Positions 33,077-44,804 of a DNA stretch of 64,000 nt are shown here, piece after piece. Below the pieces are notes generated by a model. That model ran no database searches. It saw nothing but the letters and a program-made list of their open reading frames with translations, and was not told where the DNA came from. The first letter of the stretch is position 1. Each line of letters begins with the position of its first letter. The stretch spans positions 38,118 through 102,117 of the forward strand of contig NZ_QJUA01000017.1 in NCBI RefSeq assembly GCF_003254575.1, given 5' to 3'. This DNA comes from Mycobacterium kyogaense. GTDB lineage: Bacteria; Actinomycetota; Actinomycetes; Mycobacteriales; Mycobacteriaceae. The position numbers were made by a program, and so were the translations under genes.

Positions 33077-33517
33077 CTAGCTGGGGCCGGTCGAACAGAC
33101 CTTCCAGGCCCCGTCCTCCCGCGCGAACGGGATGTCGACCGTCTGCTTGGCATCCGGTGCGTTCGAGAAGTGATAGGTGACCGACGCGGTGGCCCGGTCC
33201 CCGTCGACCCGGACACTGGTCACCCCGTCGAGGAATCGCTCCCCCTGCTTGGCCTTCGAATCCCGCTGTCTGTCAAGGATTCCCGCTTCGGTTCCGATCT
33301 GCGCGGCGCACGTGTAGCTACGGAAGTCCGCGTAGTCGTCGCGCTGCAGGGCGTCGTTCTGACCGGCCGCGGCGCGCCCGATCAGTTGCTCGTCGGTGAG
33401 CTCCCCGCCGGAGAACACGTTGAACAACCAGATTGCGATCACGATGGCGACAAAGATGGCCAGCGCACCGAGGAACGGCGCCGCCGACGTGCCGGTGGAC
33501 TCGTCGGGCTCGGTCAC
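33077..33517 (-). CDS. Membrane-anchored small protein with two conserved Cys (Rv0361-like domain)
   Basis: The 146-residue protein has one helix at about 14-35 (FLGALAIFVAIVIAIWLFNVF) and an external alpha+beta domain of about 105 residues with FRSYTC and the terminal WKVCSTGPS. The same layout and signatures recur in the gene at 46786 (LRSITC, WKICQAPTS), so the two are paralogues. The two Cys could form a disulfide outside the cell. The start GTG at 33517 overlaps the purT stop. Function unknown. Confidence 0.85.
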   Translation of the reverse strand: MTEPDESTGTSAAPFLGALAIFVAIVIAIWLFNVFSGGELTDEQLIGRAAAGQNDALQRDDYADFRSYTCAAQIGTEAGILDRQRDSKAKQGERFLDGVTSVRVDGDRATASVTYHFSNAPDAKQTVDIPFAREDGAWKVCSTGPS

Positions 33518-34638
33518 GCGAGCCTGCGCAGTGCCGACGCGACGCGGCGGACGCGGTCGCGGGCCACGATCGGATCGGGCGCGGTCGCGGTGGCCAGCCA
33601 ACGCTGCGAGGGGAACAACCGCACATCGCTCTCGGCGACCGCGAGCGCCTCGCCGAGCGCGGCGCGCCACGAGTCATCGGCGAGCTCGTGGTCGTCTGAG
33701 GAGACCTCCATCGCCGCCGGCGACACCATGATCGTGTCGACGGGCAGCCCGAGGACGGCCCGAGCATGCAGTTCGTACGCCGACAGCCGTTGCGAACGCA
33801 GCGTCACCAGCGCACTGTCCTGCGGCCGGGGCGCCACATCGCTGAAGTACACCTCGTCGCCGCGGATCAACAGCTCGACCGCGAAGACGCCACGACCGCC
33901 GAGGGAGTTGACGATCCGCGCGGCGATCGACTTCGCCGCGTCCAAGGCCGCAGATGGAAGATGCTGCGGCTGCCAGGATTCCAGCGTGTCGGCCGACTCC
34001 CGGTGATGACCGATGGGTTCGCAGAAGCTGACGGTCGGTCCCGACGGCCCGGTGGTGCGCACGGTCAGCAGCGTCACCGCCACGTCGACCTCCACCACGG
34101 TCTCGGCCAGCACTCTCTGCAGGCTGAGCCGGCCACCGGCTACCGCGCTGCGCCAGGCCGGCTCGATGTCGTCGGCGCGCAGCACGATCGACTCGCCCTC
34201 GCCGGGTGCCGCGGTCACCGGCTTGACCAGCAGCGGATAACCGGCGTGCTGGGCGACCGCCGTGAGTTCGGCCACCGAGCCGGCGAACCAGAACGGTGCC
34301 GTGGGCAGTCCGAGCTCGTCGGCAGCCAGCCGGCGCAGCCCTTCCCCGTCCACCGACAGCCGCAGCGCACGCGGGGTCGGCAGTACCTCGACGTCGTCGC
34401 GGTCGGCGGCCGCGAGCAGCGCATCGGTGGCGACCCCACCGGCGTCGGCGACGACGAATCGGGGCTGGGTCTGGTCGATCAGCGCCGTCAGCGCATCCGC
34501 ATCGGTCATCGCGGCCATGTCGTCGGACACCGTCACCCGGGCACCCAGCCGCTCGAAGGCCAGCGCCAGGTCACTCGTGTGCTCACCGCCCCCTAGCAGC
34601 AGCACCGATGTCGTCTCGGCCGCAGTCGTCTCACTCAT
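33514..34638 (-). CDS. purT: Formate-dependent phosphoribosylglycinamide formyltransferase PurT
   Basis: The 374-residue ATP-grasp enzyme has LLLGGGEHTSDLALAFERLG at its start, LPTPRALRLSVDGEGLRRLAADELGLPTAPF, PLLVKPVTAAPGEGESIV with the ATP-binding Lys, and GGRGVFAVELLIRGDEVYFSDVAPRPQDS with metal ligands. PurT uses formate and ATP to formylate GAR in purine synthesis. Length is near the E. coli enzyme (392). First gene of an operon of five with overlapping ends. Some substrate residues usually conserved near the N-terminus (Gly-Glu-Lys) are not as expected. Confidence 0.9.
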   Translation of the reverse strand: MSETTAAETTSVLLLGGGEHTSDLALAFERLGARVTVSDDMAAMTDADALTALIDQTQPRFVVADAGGVATDALLAAADRDDVEVLPTPRALRLSVDGEGLRRLAADELGLPTAPFWFAGSVAELTAVAQHAGYPLLVKPVTAAPGEGESIVLRADDIEPAWRSAVAGGRLSLQRVLAETVVEVDVAVTLLTVRTTGPSGPTVSFCEPIGHHRESADTLESWQPQHLPSAALDAAKSIAARIVNSLGGRGVFAVELLIRGDEVYFSDVAPRPQDSALVTLRSQRLSAYELHARAVLGLPVDTIMVSPAAMEVSSDDHELADDSWRAALGEALAVAESDVRLFPSQRWLATATAPDPIVARDRVRRVASALRRLA

Positions 34639-34662
34639 CGAGCATCCAGCCTGCCAGAACCT

Positions 34663-35151
34663 TCACTCGGGGGTGACGTGCAGATCGGCACCGAAGGCAC
34701 GCATCGACTCGACGATGGCGCCGAACACCCGGTGAGCGGCCTGCAGATCAGCGTCCGGCACGTCGGCCAGCGCGCTGCTGAGATGGCCGGCCAGCGGGGT
34801 GAAGAACTCGCGGCCGACCTCGAGACCGTGGTCGGCGACCCGCAGCTTGACCTTGCGCCGATCGGCGGGATCGGGTTCGCGCAGGACGTGGCCGGAGGCG
34901 ATCATCCGCTCGACCAGGTAGGTGATCGCCGCGCCGGACATGCCCATGCGCTCGCGCAATCCTCCGGCCGCGAGCGGATCACCGCCGGCTTCGGCGACCA
35001 TCACGTGCAGCAGGGCGCGAAAGTCGTTGTCCGACAGGCCGTGGTGGGCGGCGAAGGCGTGACCGATCTGGTCGGACTGGGCGGTCAGCGCCCGCACGTC
35101 CGCGGCGATGAGCGCTTCCAACGCGGCTCGGTCTTGCTCTGGCACACCCAC
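34663..35151 (-). CDS. MarR-family regulator
   Basis: The 162-residue winged-helix protein has FAAHHGLSDNDFRALLHVMVAEAGG, then GGLRERMGMSGAAITYLVERMIASGHVLREPDPADRRKVKLRV, the MarR recognition helix and wing with the conserved DxRxxxL-like turn. It faces the MMPL gene over a short AT-rich spacer, so it probably represses that pump and itself. Start is GTG at 35151. Confidence 0.92.
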   Translation of the reverse strand: MGVPEQDRAALEALIAADVRALTAQSDQIGHAFAAHHGLSDNDFRALLHVMVAEAGGDPLAAGGLRERMGMSGAAITYLVERMIASGHVLREPDPADRRKVKLRVADHGLEVGREFFTPLAGHLSSALADVPDADLQAAHRVFGAIVESMRAFGADLHVTPE

Positions 35152-35205
35152 ACCTTACAGCTTGTTCATTTGATTAACGTTTAAGTATCTGAAATATTGG
35201 TCGGC
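35152..35205. promoter_or_regulatory. AT-rich operator region between marR-type gene and the MMPL pump
   Basis: The 54-base spacer is far richer in A and T than its surroundings. It contains TTAA-CGT-TTAA (35174-35184), an inverted repeat around an ACGT-like centre, a plausible MarR-type site. TATCTG and AATATT on the plus strand could serve as -10 boxes for the pump. The real start of the pump is ATG 35206 rather than TTG 35197. Confidence 0.42.
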
Positions 35206-37233
35206 ATGAGCAGACGACTGTCGTGGTTGATCGCGCTGGTGATCCTCATCGCGTCCGGAGCCGCCCTCGGGCTGCTGAGCGGCGGTTCCTCCGGTGAGCA
35301 GTCGCCGGTGCCGGTACCCGCCGGCGCCGAGTCGACGCGCGCCGACGCGCTACGTGCCGACTTCCCCGGCGGTGACAAGGCACCGGCGCTGCTGGTGCTG
35401 ACCCGCACTGACGGCGCAGCGTTGAGCCCCGCCGACCGGGCCGCCGCCGACGCGGCGCGCGAGCGCATGCTGGCCGCCGCCGGCGACACCGGACCCGGCG
35501 GCCCTCCCGTCCAGGTCTCCGAGGACGGCCAGGCCGCGATCGCCGTGGTCCCGCTGCCGGCCGATCTGTCCGGCTTCGCGCTCGGCGACGAGGTCACGAA
35601 GCTGCGCACCGCAGCCGGCGACGGCCTGCCCACAGACCTGCGCGCGCAGGTCACCGGTGGTCCCGCGTTCGGCGCCGACATCGCCGACTCCTTCTCCGGC
35701 GCAAACATCACGCTGCTCGCCGTCACCGCCGCGGTGGTGGCCCTGCTGCTGATCGTCACCTACCGCTCGCCCGTGCTGTGGCTGGTGCCGCTGCTGGTGA
35801 TCGCGTTCGCCGACCGCGTCGGCGGCGTGGTGGGCACGGCCGTCGCCGAGGCGCTGGGCATGTCCCCGGACGGGTCGACGGCCGGCATCACCAGCGTGCT
35901 GGTGTTCGGTGCCGGCACCAACTACGCGCTGCTGCTCATCTCCCGATACCGGGAAGAACTGGGCCGCCACCAGTCTCACCACGATGCGCTCACCACAGCG
36001 GTGCGCAGAGCCGGGCCGGCGATCATCGCGAGCAACGCGACCGTGGTCCTCGCGCTGCTGACCCTGCTGCTCGCGTCCTCCCCCAGCACCCGCAGCCTCG
36101 GAGTCCAGGCCGCGTCCGGCCTGGTCGTCGCCGCCGTGTTCGTACTGCTGGTACTACCGCCGTTCCTCGACCTGTTCGGGCGAAAACTGTTCTGGCCGTT
36201 CATCCCGCGCCTCGGTGCGACCGCACTGACCGAAGGCGGCGCATGGCATCGCGTCGCCGCCGGGGTGGCGCGCAAGCCCGTCGTCGTCGCCGTCGTCGCG
36301 ATCGGGGTGCTCGCACTGCTGTGCACGGGGCTGCTGAAAACGCCCATCGGGCTGTCGCAGACCGAACAGTTCCGCGTGCAGGCCGAATCGGTCAGCGGTT
36401 TCGAGACCCTCGCCGACCACTTCCCGAGCGGCGTCACCGATCCCACGGTCGTCATCGCCTCCACCGAGCGCACCGACGCCGTCCAGCAGGCGATCACCGG
36501 CACCCCCGGCGTCGTCTCCGCCAACCCGACCGGCACCTCGCCGCAGGGCCTGACCCAGTGGTCTGTCGTGCTGGCCGCCGAACCGGCCTCCGACCAGGCC
36601 TTCGACACCGTCGACGCGCTGCGTGCCGCCGTGCACGGCGCCGACCCCAACGGTCTGGTCGGCGGCTCGGACGCCAAGGCCCGCGACGCTGCCGGCGCCG
36701 CCGGCCACGACCGCGCGCTGGTCGTGCCCGCGATCCTCGCCGTCGTGCTGCTGGTGCTGTTCGTGCTGCTGCGCTCGGCGTTGGCGCCGGTGATCCTGGT
36801 CGCGATCACCGTGCTCAGTGCGCTGGCTGCGCTCGGTCTGGGCGGCTGGGCCAGCGTGCACCTGTTCGGCTTCCCCGCGCTGGACAACACGGTGCCGCTG
36901 TTCGCGCTGCTGTTCCTGGTCGCGCTCGGCGTCGACTACACGATCTTCCTGGTGACCCGCGCCCGGGAAGAGACGCCCGCGCACGGCACCCGAGACGGCA
37001 TCGTGCGGGCCGTCTCGGCGACCGGAGCGGTGATCACCAGCGCCGGGATCGTACTCGCCGCGGTGTTCTGCGTCCTCGGCGTGCTGCCACTGATCGCGCT
37101 GACGCAGGTCGGCATCATCGTCGGGCTCGGCATTTTGCTGGACACGTTCGTGGTGCGCACCGTCGTCATCCCGGCGCTGTTCACGCTCATCGGTCCGAAG
37201 ATCTGGTGGCCGGCGCTGCGAGCGGAAAGGTAG
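35206..37233 (+). CDS. MMPL-family (RND-type) efflux transporter
   Basis: The 675-residue protein has two repeats, each with one N-terminal helix, an external domain and a cluster of five helices (about residues 170-320 and 505-665). Signatures are SVLVFGAGTNYALLLISRYREEL in repeat 1 and LFLVALGVDYTIFLVTRAREE in repeat 2, the proton-relay Asp/Tyr pair of MmpL proteins (repeat 1 has N-Y instead of D-Y). It is shorter than the ~960-residue MmpL3-type lipid exporters. The divergent MarR regulator suggests drug or toxic-compound efflux rather than lipid export. No mmpS gene is adjacent. Confidence 0.92.
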   Translation: MSRRLSWLIALVILIASGAALGLLSGGSSGEQSPVPVPAGAESTRADALRADFPGGDKAPALLVLTRTDGAALSPADRAAADAARERMLAAAGDTGPGGPPVQVSEDGQAAIAVVPLPADLSGFALGDEVTKLRTAAGDGLPTDLRAQVTGGPAFGADIADSFSGANITLLAVTAAVVALLLIVTYRSPVLWLVPLLVIAFADRVGGVVGTAVAEALGMSPDGSTAGITSVLVFGAGTNYALLLISRYREELGRHQSHHDALTTAVRRAGPAIIASNATVVLALLTLLLASSPSTRSLGVQAASGLVVAAVFVLLVLPPFLDLFGRKLFWPFIPRLGATALTEGGAWHRVAAGVARKPVVVAVVAIGVLALLCTGLLKTPIGLSQTEQFRVQAESVSGFETLADHFPSGVTDPTVVIASTERTDAVQQAITGTPGVVSANPTGTSPQGLTQWSVVLAAEPASDQAFDTVDALRAAVHGADPNGLVGGSDAKARDAAGAAGHDRALVVPAILAVVLLVLFVLLRSALAPVILVAITVLSALAALGLGGWASVHLFGFPALDNTVPLFALLFLVALGVDYTIFLVTRAREETPAHGTRDGIVRAVSATGAVITSAGIVLAAVFCVLGVLPLIALTQVGIIVGLGILLDTFVVRTVVIPALFTLIGPKIWWPALRAER

Positions 37234-37262
37234 CTGGGCTAACGGTCAGGTAGCGTCGAGAG

Positions 37263-38489
37263 ATGAGTCAGGCCGATACCCGCACCGAACCGGAGGCCGG
37301 GCTGCCGCCGCTGCACATGCGCCGCGACGCCCTCGACCCGACACCCGCGCTCGCCCAGATCCGCGACAGCGTCGGCGTCGCGAGCGTCACCAACGCCTTC
37401 GGCATGCAGGTCTTCCTCGTCACCCGCCACGAGGACGTCAAGACAGTGCTCAGCGACCACGCGCGGTTCTCCAACGGGAGGCCGCCCGGCTTCGTCGTCC
37501 CCGGGGCACCCCTCATCGACGAGGAGGAGGCCGCGCGGAACCGCGCCGGCAACCTGCTGGGCCTCGATCCGCCCGAGCACCAACGGCTTCGGCGCATGCT
37601 GACCCCGGAGTTCACGATCCGGCGGATCCAGCGGCTGCAGCCCCGCATCGTCGAGATCGTCGACGCGCAACTCGACGCGCTCGAAGCCGCCGGCTCCCCT
37701 GCCGACCTCGTCGAACACGTCACGCTGCCGATCCCCTCGCTGGTGATCTGCGAACTGCTCGGCGTGCCCTACGCCGATCGCGACGACTTCCAACGCCGCA
37801 GCGCGCGTCAGCTCGACCTGTCCGCCCCGATCCCCGAACGGCTGCAGCTGCAGCAGGAGGGCCGCGCCTACATGGGCTCGCTGGTCGACCGAGCCCGGGC
37901 CGCTCCGGGCGAGGACATCCTCGGCATGCTGGTGCGCGAACATGGCGACGACCTCACCGACGACGAACTGATCGGCATCGCCGGACTCCTCCTGCTCGCC
38001 GGCCACGAGACCACGTCGAACATGCTCGCGCTCGGCACGGTGGCGCTGCTGAGCCATCCCGACCAGATGGCCGCCGTGCGCGACGATCCCGCCGCGGTGG
38101 GTCCCGCCGTCGAGGAGCTGCTGCGCTACCTGTCGATCGTGCACACCTCGATTCCGCGCATCACCACCACCGACGTCGAGATCGCCGGGGTGGAGATCCC
38201 GGCGGGCCGGCTGGTGTTCGCCTCACTGCCCGCCGCCAATCGAGACCCCGAATTCATTCCTGCGCCAGAACAATTGGACATCCGCCGGGGCGCACCGGGG
38301 CATCTGGCCTTCGGCCACGGCGTGCACCACTGTCTGGGTGCGCCGCTGGCGCGCATGGAGATGCAGATCGCCTTCCCGGCACTGCTGCGCCGATTCCCGA
38401 CGTTGACGCTGACCGAGGACACGGACGAGATCGCGTTCCGGTCCTTCCACTTCATCTACGGCGTGGCATCGCTGGGGGTGCGCTGGTGA
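37263..38489 (+). CDS. Cytochrome P450
   Basis: The 408-residue P450 has the oxygen-binding I-helix motif AGHETTS (residues 246-252), the ExxR motif EELLRYLS, and the heme loop FGHGVHHCLGAPLARME with Cys357. There is no membrane anchor, as usual in bacteria. Substrate recognition residues match no subfamily I can name. The next gene encodes its probable electron donor ferredoxin, with a 4-base overlap. No ferredoxin reductase is nearby. Confidence 0.95.
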   Translation: MSQADTRTEPEAGLPPLHMRRDALDPTPALAQIRDSVGVASVTNAFGMQVFLVTRHEDVKTVLSDHARFSNGRPPGFVVPGAPLIDEEEAARNRAGNLLGLDPPEHQRLRRMLTPEFTIRRIQRLQPRIVEIVDAQLDALEAAGSPADLVEHVTLPIPSLVICELLGVPYADRDDFQRRSARQLDLSAPIPERLQLQQEGRAYMGSLVDRARAAPGEDILGMLVREHGDDLTDDELIGIAGLLLLAGHETTSNMLALGTVALLSHPDQMAAVRDDPAAVGPAVEELLRYLSIVHTSIPRITTTDVEIAGVEIPAGRLVFASLPAANRDPEFIPAPEQLDIRRGAPGHLAFGHGVHHCLGAPLARMEMQIAFPALLRRFPTLTLTEDTDEIAFRSFHFIYGVASLGVRW

Positions 38490-38710
38490 GCAGGGTCAGC
38501 GCCGATCGGGAGATCTGCATCCAGTCCGGCAACTGCGTGATGGTCGCCGGTGACGTCTTCGACCAGGACGACGACGGCGTGGTCGTCGTGCTCACCGACG
38601 AGGTGAGCGGCGACGCCGAGGACCGGGCACAGCAGGCCGTCAACCTCTGTCCGGCAGCGGCATTGGCACTGCAGGACCGCTCGGGGGACGACGCAGCATC
38701 AGCAGGCTGA
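38486..38710 (+). CDS. Small ferredoxin with three-Cys cluster motif, partner of the P450
   Basis: The 74-residue protein has only three Cys: ICIQSGNC and later NLCPAAAL, the CxxxxxC...CP pattern of P450-linked actinobacterial ferredoxins that bind a 3Fe-4S cluster (or a 4Fe-4S with an unusual ligand). The variable ligand position holds Ser. GTG at 38486 overlaps the P450 stop codon. It should carry electrons from a reductase encoded elsewhere. Its 3' end overlaps the opposite-strand membrane protein gene by 71 bases. Confidence 0.92.
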   Translation: MSRVSADREICIQSGNCVMVAGDVFDQDDDGVVVVLTDEVSGDAEDRAQQAVNLCPAAALALQDRSGDDAASAG

Positions 38711-39293
38711 CCACCAGCACCCACGCCGGGAACGTCAACGTCATCCACGGGGTGACATCACCGGCGATGAGCACGCTGACGGCGACCAGATACGTCGTCA
38801 CCACCAGCCAGCGCGCCATCAATCCAGTCCGCAGCCAGATGGTGGCCAGCGACATCATGAACACCGCCGCCATCCGCAGCGCATAGGTGTTGGTGAGCGC
38901 CACCAGCAATCCGTGGGCGAACGCCACCACTTCCGGGTCCGCCTCGATACCGGCCTTCCTGCCGGCCAGCAGACCCGCTTCGACCGCCGTCCCGGCGAAC
39001 ACCATCGCCAGGAACAGCAGCCCGCTGCCGATGAACACGGTGGTGAAGAACCGGTCCTCGAGCCGGCCCAGGCTGTCCCGCACGACGCCGATGAACCACA
39101 GGAACGCGATGCCCGCGAACGGCGTCAGCACGATCGAGATGCGCAGCCGGGTGCTCGTCGCCGGCTCTGGCAGACGCAGCGCCACGAGCACCGCCGCGAA
39201 CAGCAGCGCGAACACCACTCCGGCCAACGCCGCGGCACGCGGGGTGGTGAGGCTGTGCAGTTGCCGACCCGAAGGCTCCGTCATGCGCGTCAT
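38640..39293 (-). CDS. Six-helix membrane protein of unknown function
   Basis: The 217-residue protein has six hydrophobic helices (near 17-37, 46-68, 77-105, 122-145, 150-165, 170-190). The loop LRLPEPATSTRLRISIVLTPFAG and RDSLGRLEDRFFTTVFIGSG are the best-defined segments. Not recognised; the pattern is common in mycobacterial DUF membrane proteins. Two Met codons, 39293 and 39284, are possible starts. It lies 14 bases after the diguanylate cyclase gene and is probably in the same transcript. Confidence 0.78.
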   Translation of the reverse strand: MTRMTEPSGRQLHSLTTPRAAALAGVVFALLFAAVLVALRLPEPATSTRLRISIVLTPFAGIAFLWFIGVVRDSLGRLEDRFFTTVFIGSGLLFLAMVFAGTAVEAGLLAGRKAGIEADPEVVAFAHGLLVALTNTYALRMAAVFMMSLATIWLRTGLMARWLVVTTYLVAVSVLIAGDVTPWMTLTFPAWVLVVSLLMLRRPPSGPAVPMPLPDRG

Positions 39294-39307
39294 CGTGACA
39301 CGCACGC

Positions 39308-40420
39308 TCAGTGTTCGGCGGCGAGTCCGTCGCCGACGACCACGGTCTGGTTGCCGCCGACGCTCTTCGCCCGGTACATCGCGCCGTCGGCCAGCTCGAG
39401 CAGCGAACGCACCGTCGACGAGGCTTCCCGGTCGGTGCTCCACGCCGTCGCGACGCCGACGCTGACCGTCGGCACCACCGCGGCGCCACACCGGGCCACC
39501 GCGTCGTGCAGCTGCCCGCCGACCGAGCGCACGGCCGTCGGCGGCCCGAGGACCACCACCGCGAATTCCTCTCCGCCGGTGCGCGCAATCAGCGACCGCA
39601 CGTCCGCGGCTGCCACCGCACTCCGGATGGCGTCGGCCACGGCCACCAGCACCGCGTCGCCGACGTCGTGGCCGTGGCCGTCGTTGATCGTCTTGAACTT
39701 GTCGATGTCGACGGCCAGCACGCCGAGGTGGGCGCCGTCCTCGGACACCAGTCCGGCCACCTCGTCCTCCAGGCCGCGCCGGTTGAGCAGCCCGGTCAGC
39801 GGGTCGTACAGCGAATCCACTGCGCCCATCCGCAACGCCAGCAGGTAGGACTGCACGATCACCTGCACCCCGATCACGGTCGGCAACAGGACCAGCAGGC
39901 GGATGGTGACGACACTCGTCGCGTTGGTGCCCTGGGCGAGGGCGATGCCGTACAGCACCGCGAACGCCACCACGGTGAACACGAGATGCGCCGCCAGTGC
40001 GCGCGGGCCGTGCAGCACCACGATGTAGATGCCGTTGGCGGCGAGCAGCGCCAAGCCCGGCATCGCGGTGAACGCGTCCTGATAGCAGGCGATCACGGCG
40101 ATGGTGCCGAGGTCGGCATAGATCGCGAAGGCCTGGGACTGCCGCTCGGTCACTGCAGGCCCGACGATCCAGATCACGCCCACGATCGCGGAACTGACCG
40201 CCACTGCGATCACCAGCGGACGGCCGTTCACCCCGCCGCCGTCGCGGGCCGCCCACACCACGGTCAGCAGCGCGGTCACCCCGTAGAGCAACGTGAACGA
40301 TCCGATGAACAGCTGATGGATGCGCATCAGCCCGCGAGACTGCAGATGACGCCTGGTCCATTCGTAGTCGAACGGCTGCCGCCACCAGATCAGCAGGTAC
40401 TCGCGTAAGCCCTTGTCCAT
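39308..40420 (-). CDS. Membrane diguanylate cyclase (GGDEF domain)
   Basis: The 370-residue protein has about six N-terminal helices (40-205) as a membrane sensor, then a GGDEF domain: YDPLTGLLNRRGLEDEVAG, VLAVDIDKFKTINDGHGHDVGDAVL, and the active-site RTGGEEFAVVV near residue 281 with GGEEF intact. This makes cyclic di-GMP from GTP. No EAL domain follows. The product could act on the distant exopolysaccharide synthase, but that enzyme has no PilZ domain. An inhibitory RxxD site five residues before the GGEEF motif is not seen (SLIART). Confidence 0.94.
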   Translation of the reverse strand: MDKGLREYLLIWWRQPFDYEWTRRHLQSRGLMRIHQLFIGSFTLLYGVTALLTVVWAARDGGGVNGRPLVIAVAVSSAIVGVIWIVGPAVTERQSQAFAIYADLGTIAVIACYQDAFTAMPGLALLAANGIYIVVLHGPRALAAHLVFTVVAFAVLYGIALAQGTNATSVVTIRLLVLLPTVIGVQVIVQSYLLALRMGAVDSLYDPLTGLLNRRGLEDEVAGLVSEDGAHLGVLAVDIDKFKTINDGHGHDVGDAVLVAVADAIRSAVAAADVRSLIARTGGEEFAVVVLGPPTAVRSVGGQLHDAVARCGAAVVPTVSVGVATAWSTDREASSTVRSLLELADGAMYRAKSVGGNQTVVVGDGLAAEH

Positions 40421-40440
40421 CGCCCCCCTGAGAAGCAGCG

Positions 40441-43799
<3,359 letters not shown>

Positions 43800-43803
43800 C
43801 GTC

Positions 43804-43833
43804 TTGCCATATATGCGTTAGTACGCATATATT
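43804..43833 (+). promoter_or_regulatory. Promoter with perfect palindromic metal-regulator operator for the CDF gene
   Basis: TTGCCA (43804-43809) and TATATT (43828-43833) are 18 bases apart and the latter ends 7 bases before the ATG at 43841. A perfect inverted repeat ATATATGCGT-TAGT-ACGCATATAT (43809-43832) fills the spacer and part of both boxes, so a bound repressor would block RNA polymerase. The ATATGC/GCATAT core resembles operators of mycobacterial ArsR/SmtB metal sensors such as NmtR and KmtR. Confidence 0.75.
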
Positions 43834-43840
43834 CGCCGGC

Positions 43841-44740
43841 ATGGGTGCGGGACACGACCACAGCCACGGGGGCGATGCGCGCGTCTCGCGGATGGTGATC
43901 GCCGCGGCGATCCTGACGGTGTTCTTCGCCGTGGAACTGGGCACCGCGCTCGCCATCAACTCGATCGCGCTGCTGGCCGACGCCGGCCACATGCTCACCG
44001 ACCTCGTCGCGATGTTCATGGGGCTGACCGCGGTGCTGCTGGCCAAGCGCGGCAGCACCTCCCCGTCGCGGACCTACGGATGGCACCGTGCCGAAGTGTT
44101 CACCGCGGTCGCCAACGCGGTGCTGCTGATCGGCGTCGCCGGGTTCATCCTGTACGAGGCGTTCGAGCGGCTCGGGGGTGCGCCGGACGTGCCCGGTGTG
44201 CCGATGATCGTCGTCGCGCTCGCCGGACTGCTCGCCAACGCGCTGGTCGTGCTCCTGCTGCGGTCGCAGTCGGAGAGCAGCCTCGCGGTCAAGGGCGCCT
44301 ACATGGAGGTCGTCGCCGACACCGTCGGCAGCATCGGCGTCCTGATCGCGGGCATCGTCACCGTCACCACCCGGTGGCCCTACGCCGACGTCGTCGTCGC
44401 GGTGCTCGTCGCACTGTGGGTACTGCCCCGGGCGATCGCATTGGCCCGCGCCGCGCTGCGCATCCTCTCGGAGAGCTCGCCCAGCCACATCGACGTCGAC
44501 GAACTCCGCTCCGCACTGTGCGCGGTGGAGGGCGTGACCGAGGTCCACGATCTGCACGTCTGGACGCTGGTGCCCGGCAAGGACATGGTGACCGCCCACC
44601 TGACCAGCCGGCGCAACTCGGCGCTGGTCCTCGACGACGCGCGCGCCGTGCTCACCGCGCGCGGGCTCGACCACGCGACCGTGCAGGTCGAGCCGCCGGA
44701 TTCGGCCGCCGACTGCGAGTGCGAAAGCCAGAACCGGTAG
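43841..44740 (+). CDS. Cation diffusion facilitator (zinc exporter, ZitA-like)
   Basis: The 299-residue protein has a His-rich start (MGAGHDHSHGGD), six helices, and a C-terminal cytosolic domain ending ECESQNR. The transport site in helix 2 is H50xxxD54 (DAGHMLTD); in helix 5 it is E159xxxD163 (MEVVAD), where many zinc exporters have His. Zinc is the likeliest substrate, though Glu may widen metal choice. It is an antiporter that moves metal out for protons. A perfect operator lies over its promoter, but no regulator gene is next to it. Confidence 0.92.
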   Translation: MGAGHDHSHGGDARVSRMVIAAAILTVFFAVELGTALAINSIALLADAGHMLTDLVAMFMGLTAVLLAKRGSTSPSRTYGWHRAEVFTAVANAVLLIGVAGFILYEAFERLGGAPDVPGVPMIVVALAGLLANALVVLLLRSQSESSLAVKGAYMEVVADTVGSIGVLIAGIVTVTTRWPYADVVVAVLVALWVLPRAIALARAALRILSESSPSHIDVDELRSALCAVEGVTEVHDLHVWTLVPGKDMVTAHLTSRRNSALVLDDARAVLTARGLDHATVQVEPPDSAADCECESQNR

Positions 44741-44804
44741 CCCCGCCCGGCTGCCCGTCGCGCTGCGCGCTGCGGTCAGCACCGCCATCCCCGTCCTCGT
44801 CGGC

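Noticed and set aside
38640..40385. Minus-strand frame of 581 residues
   Set aside because: Its first half is the wrong frame of the GGDEF gene; only the part from 39293 onward encodes the real six-helix protein.
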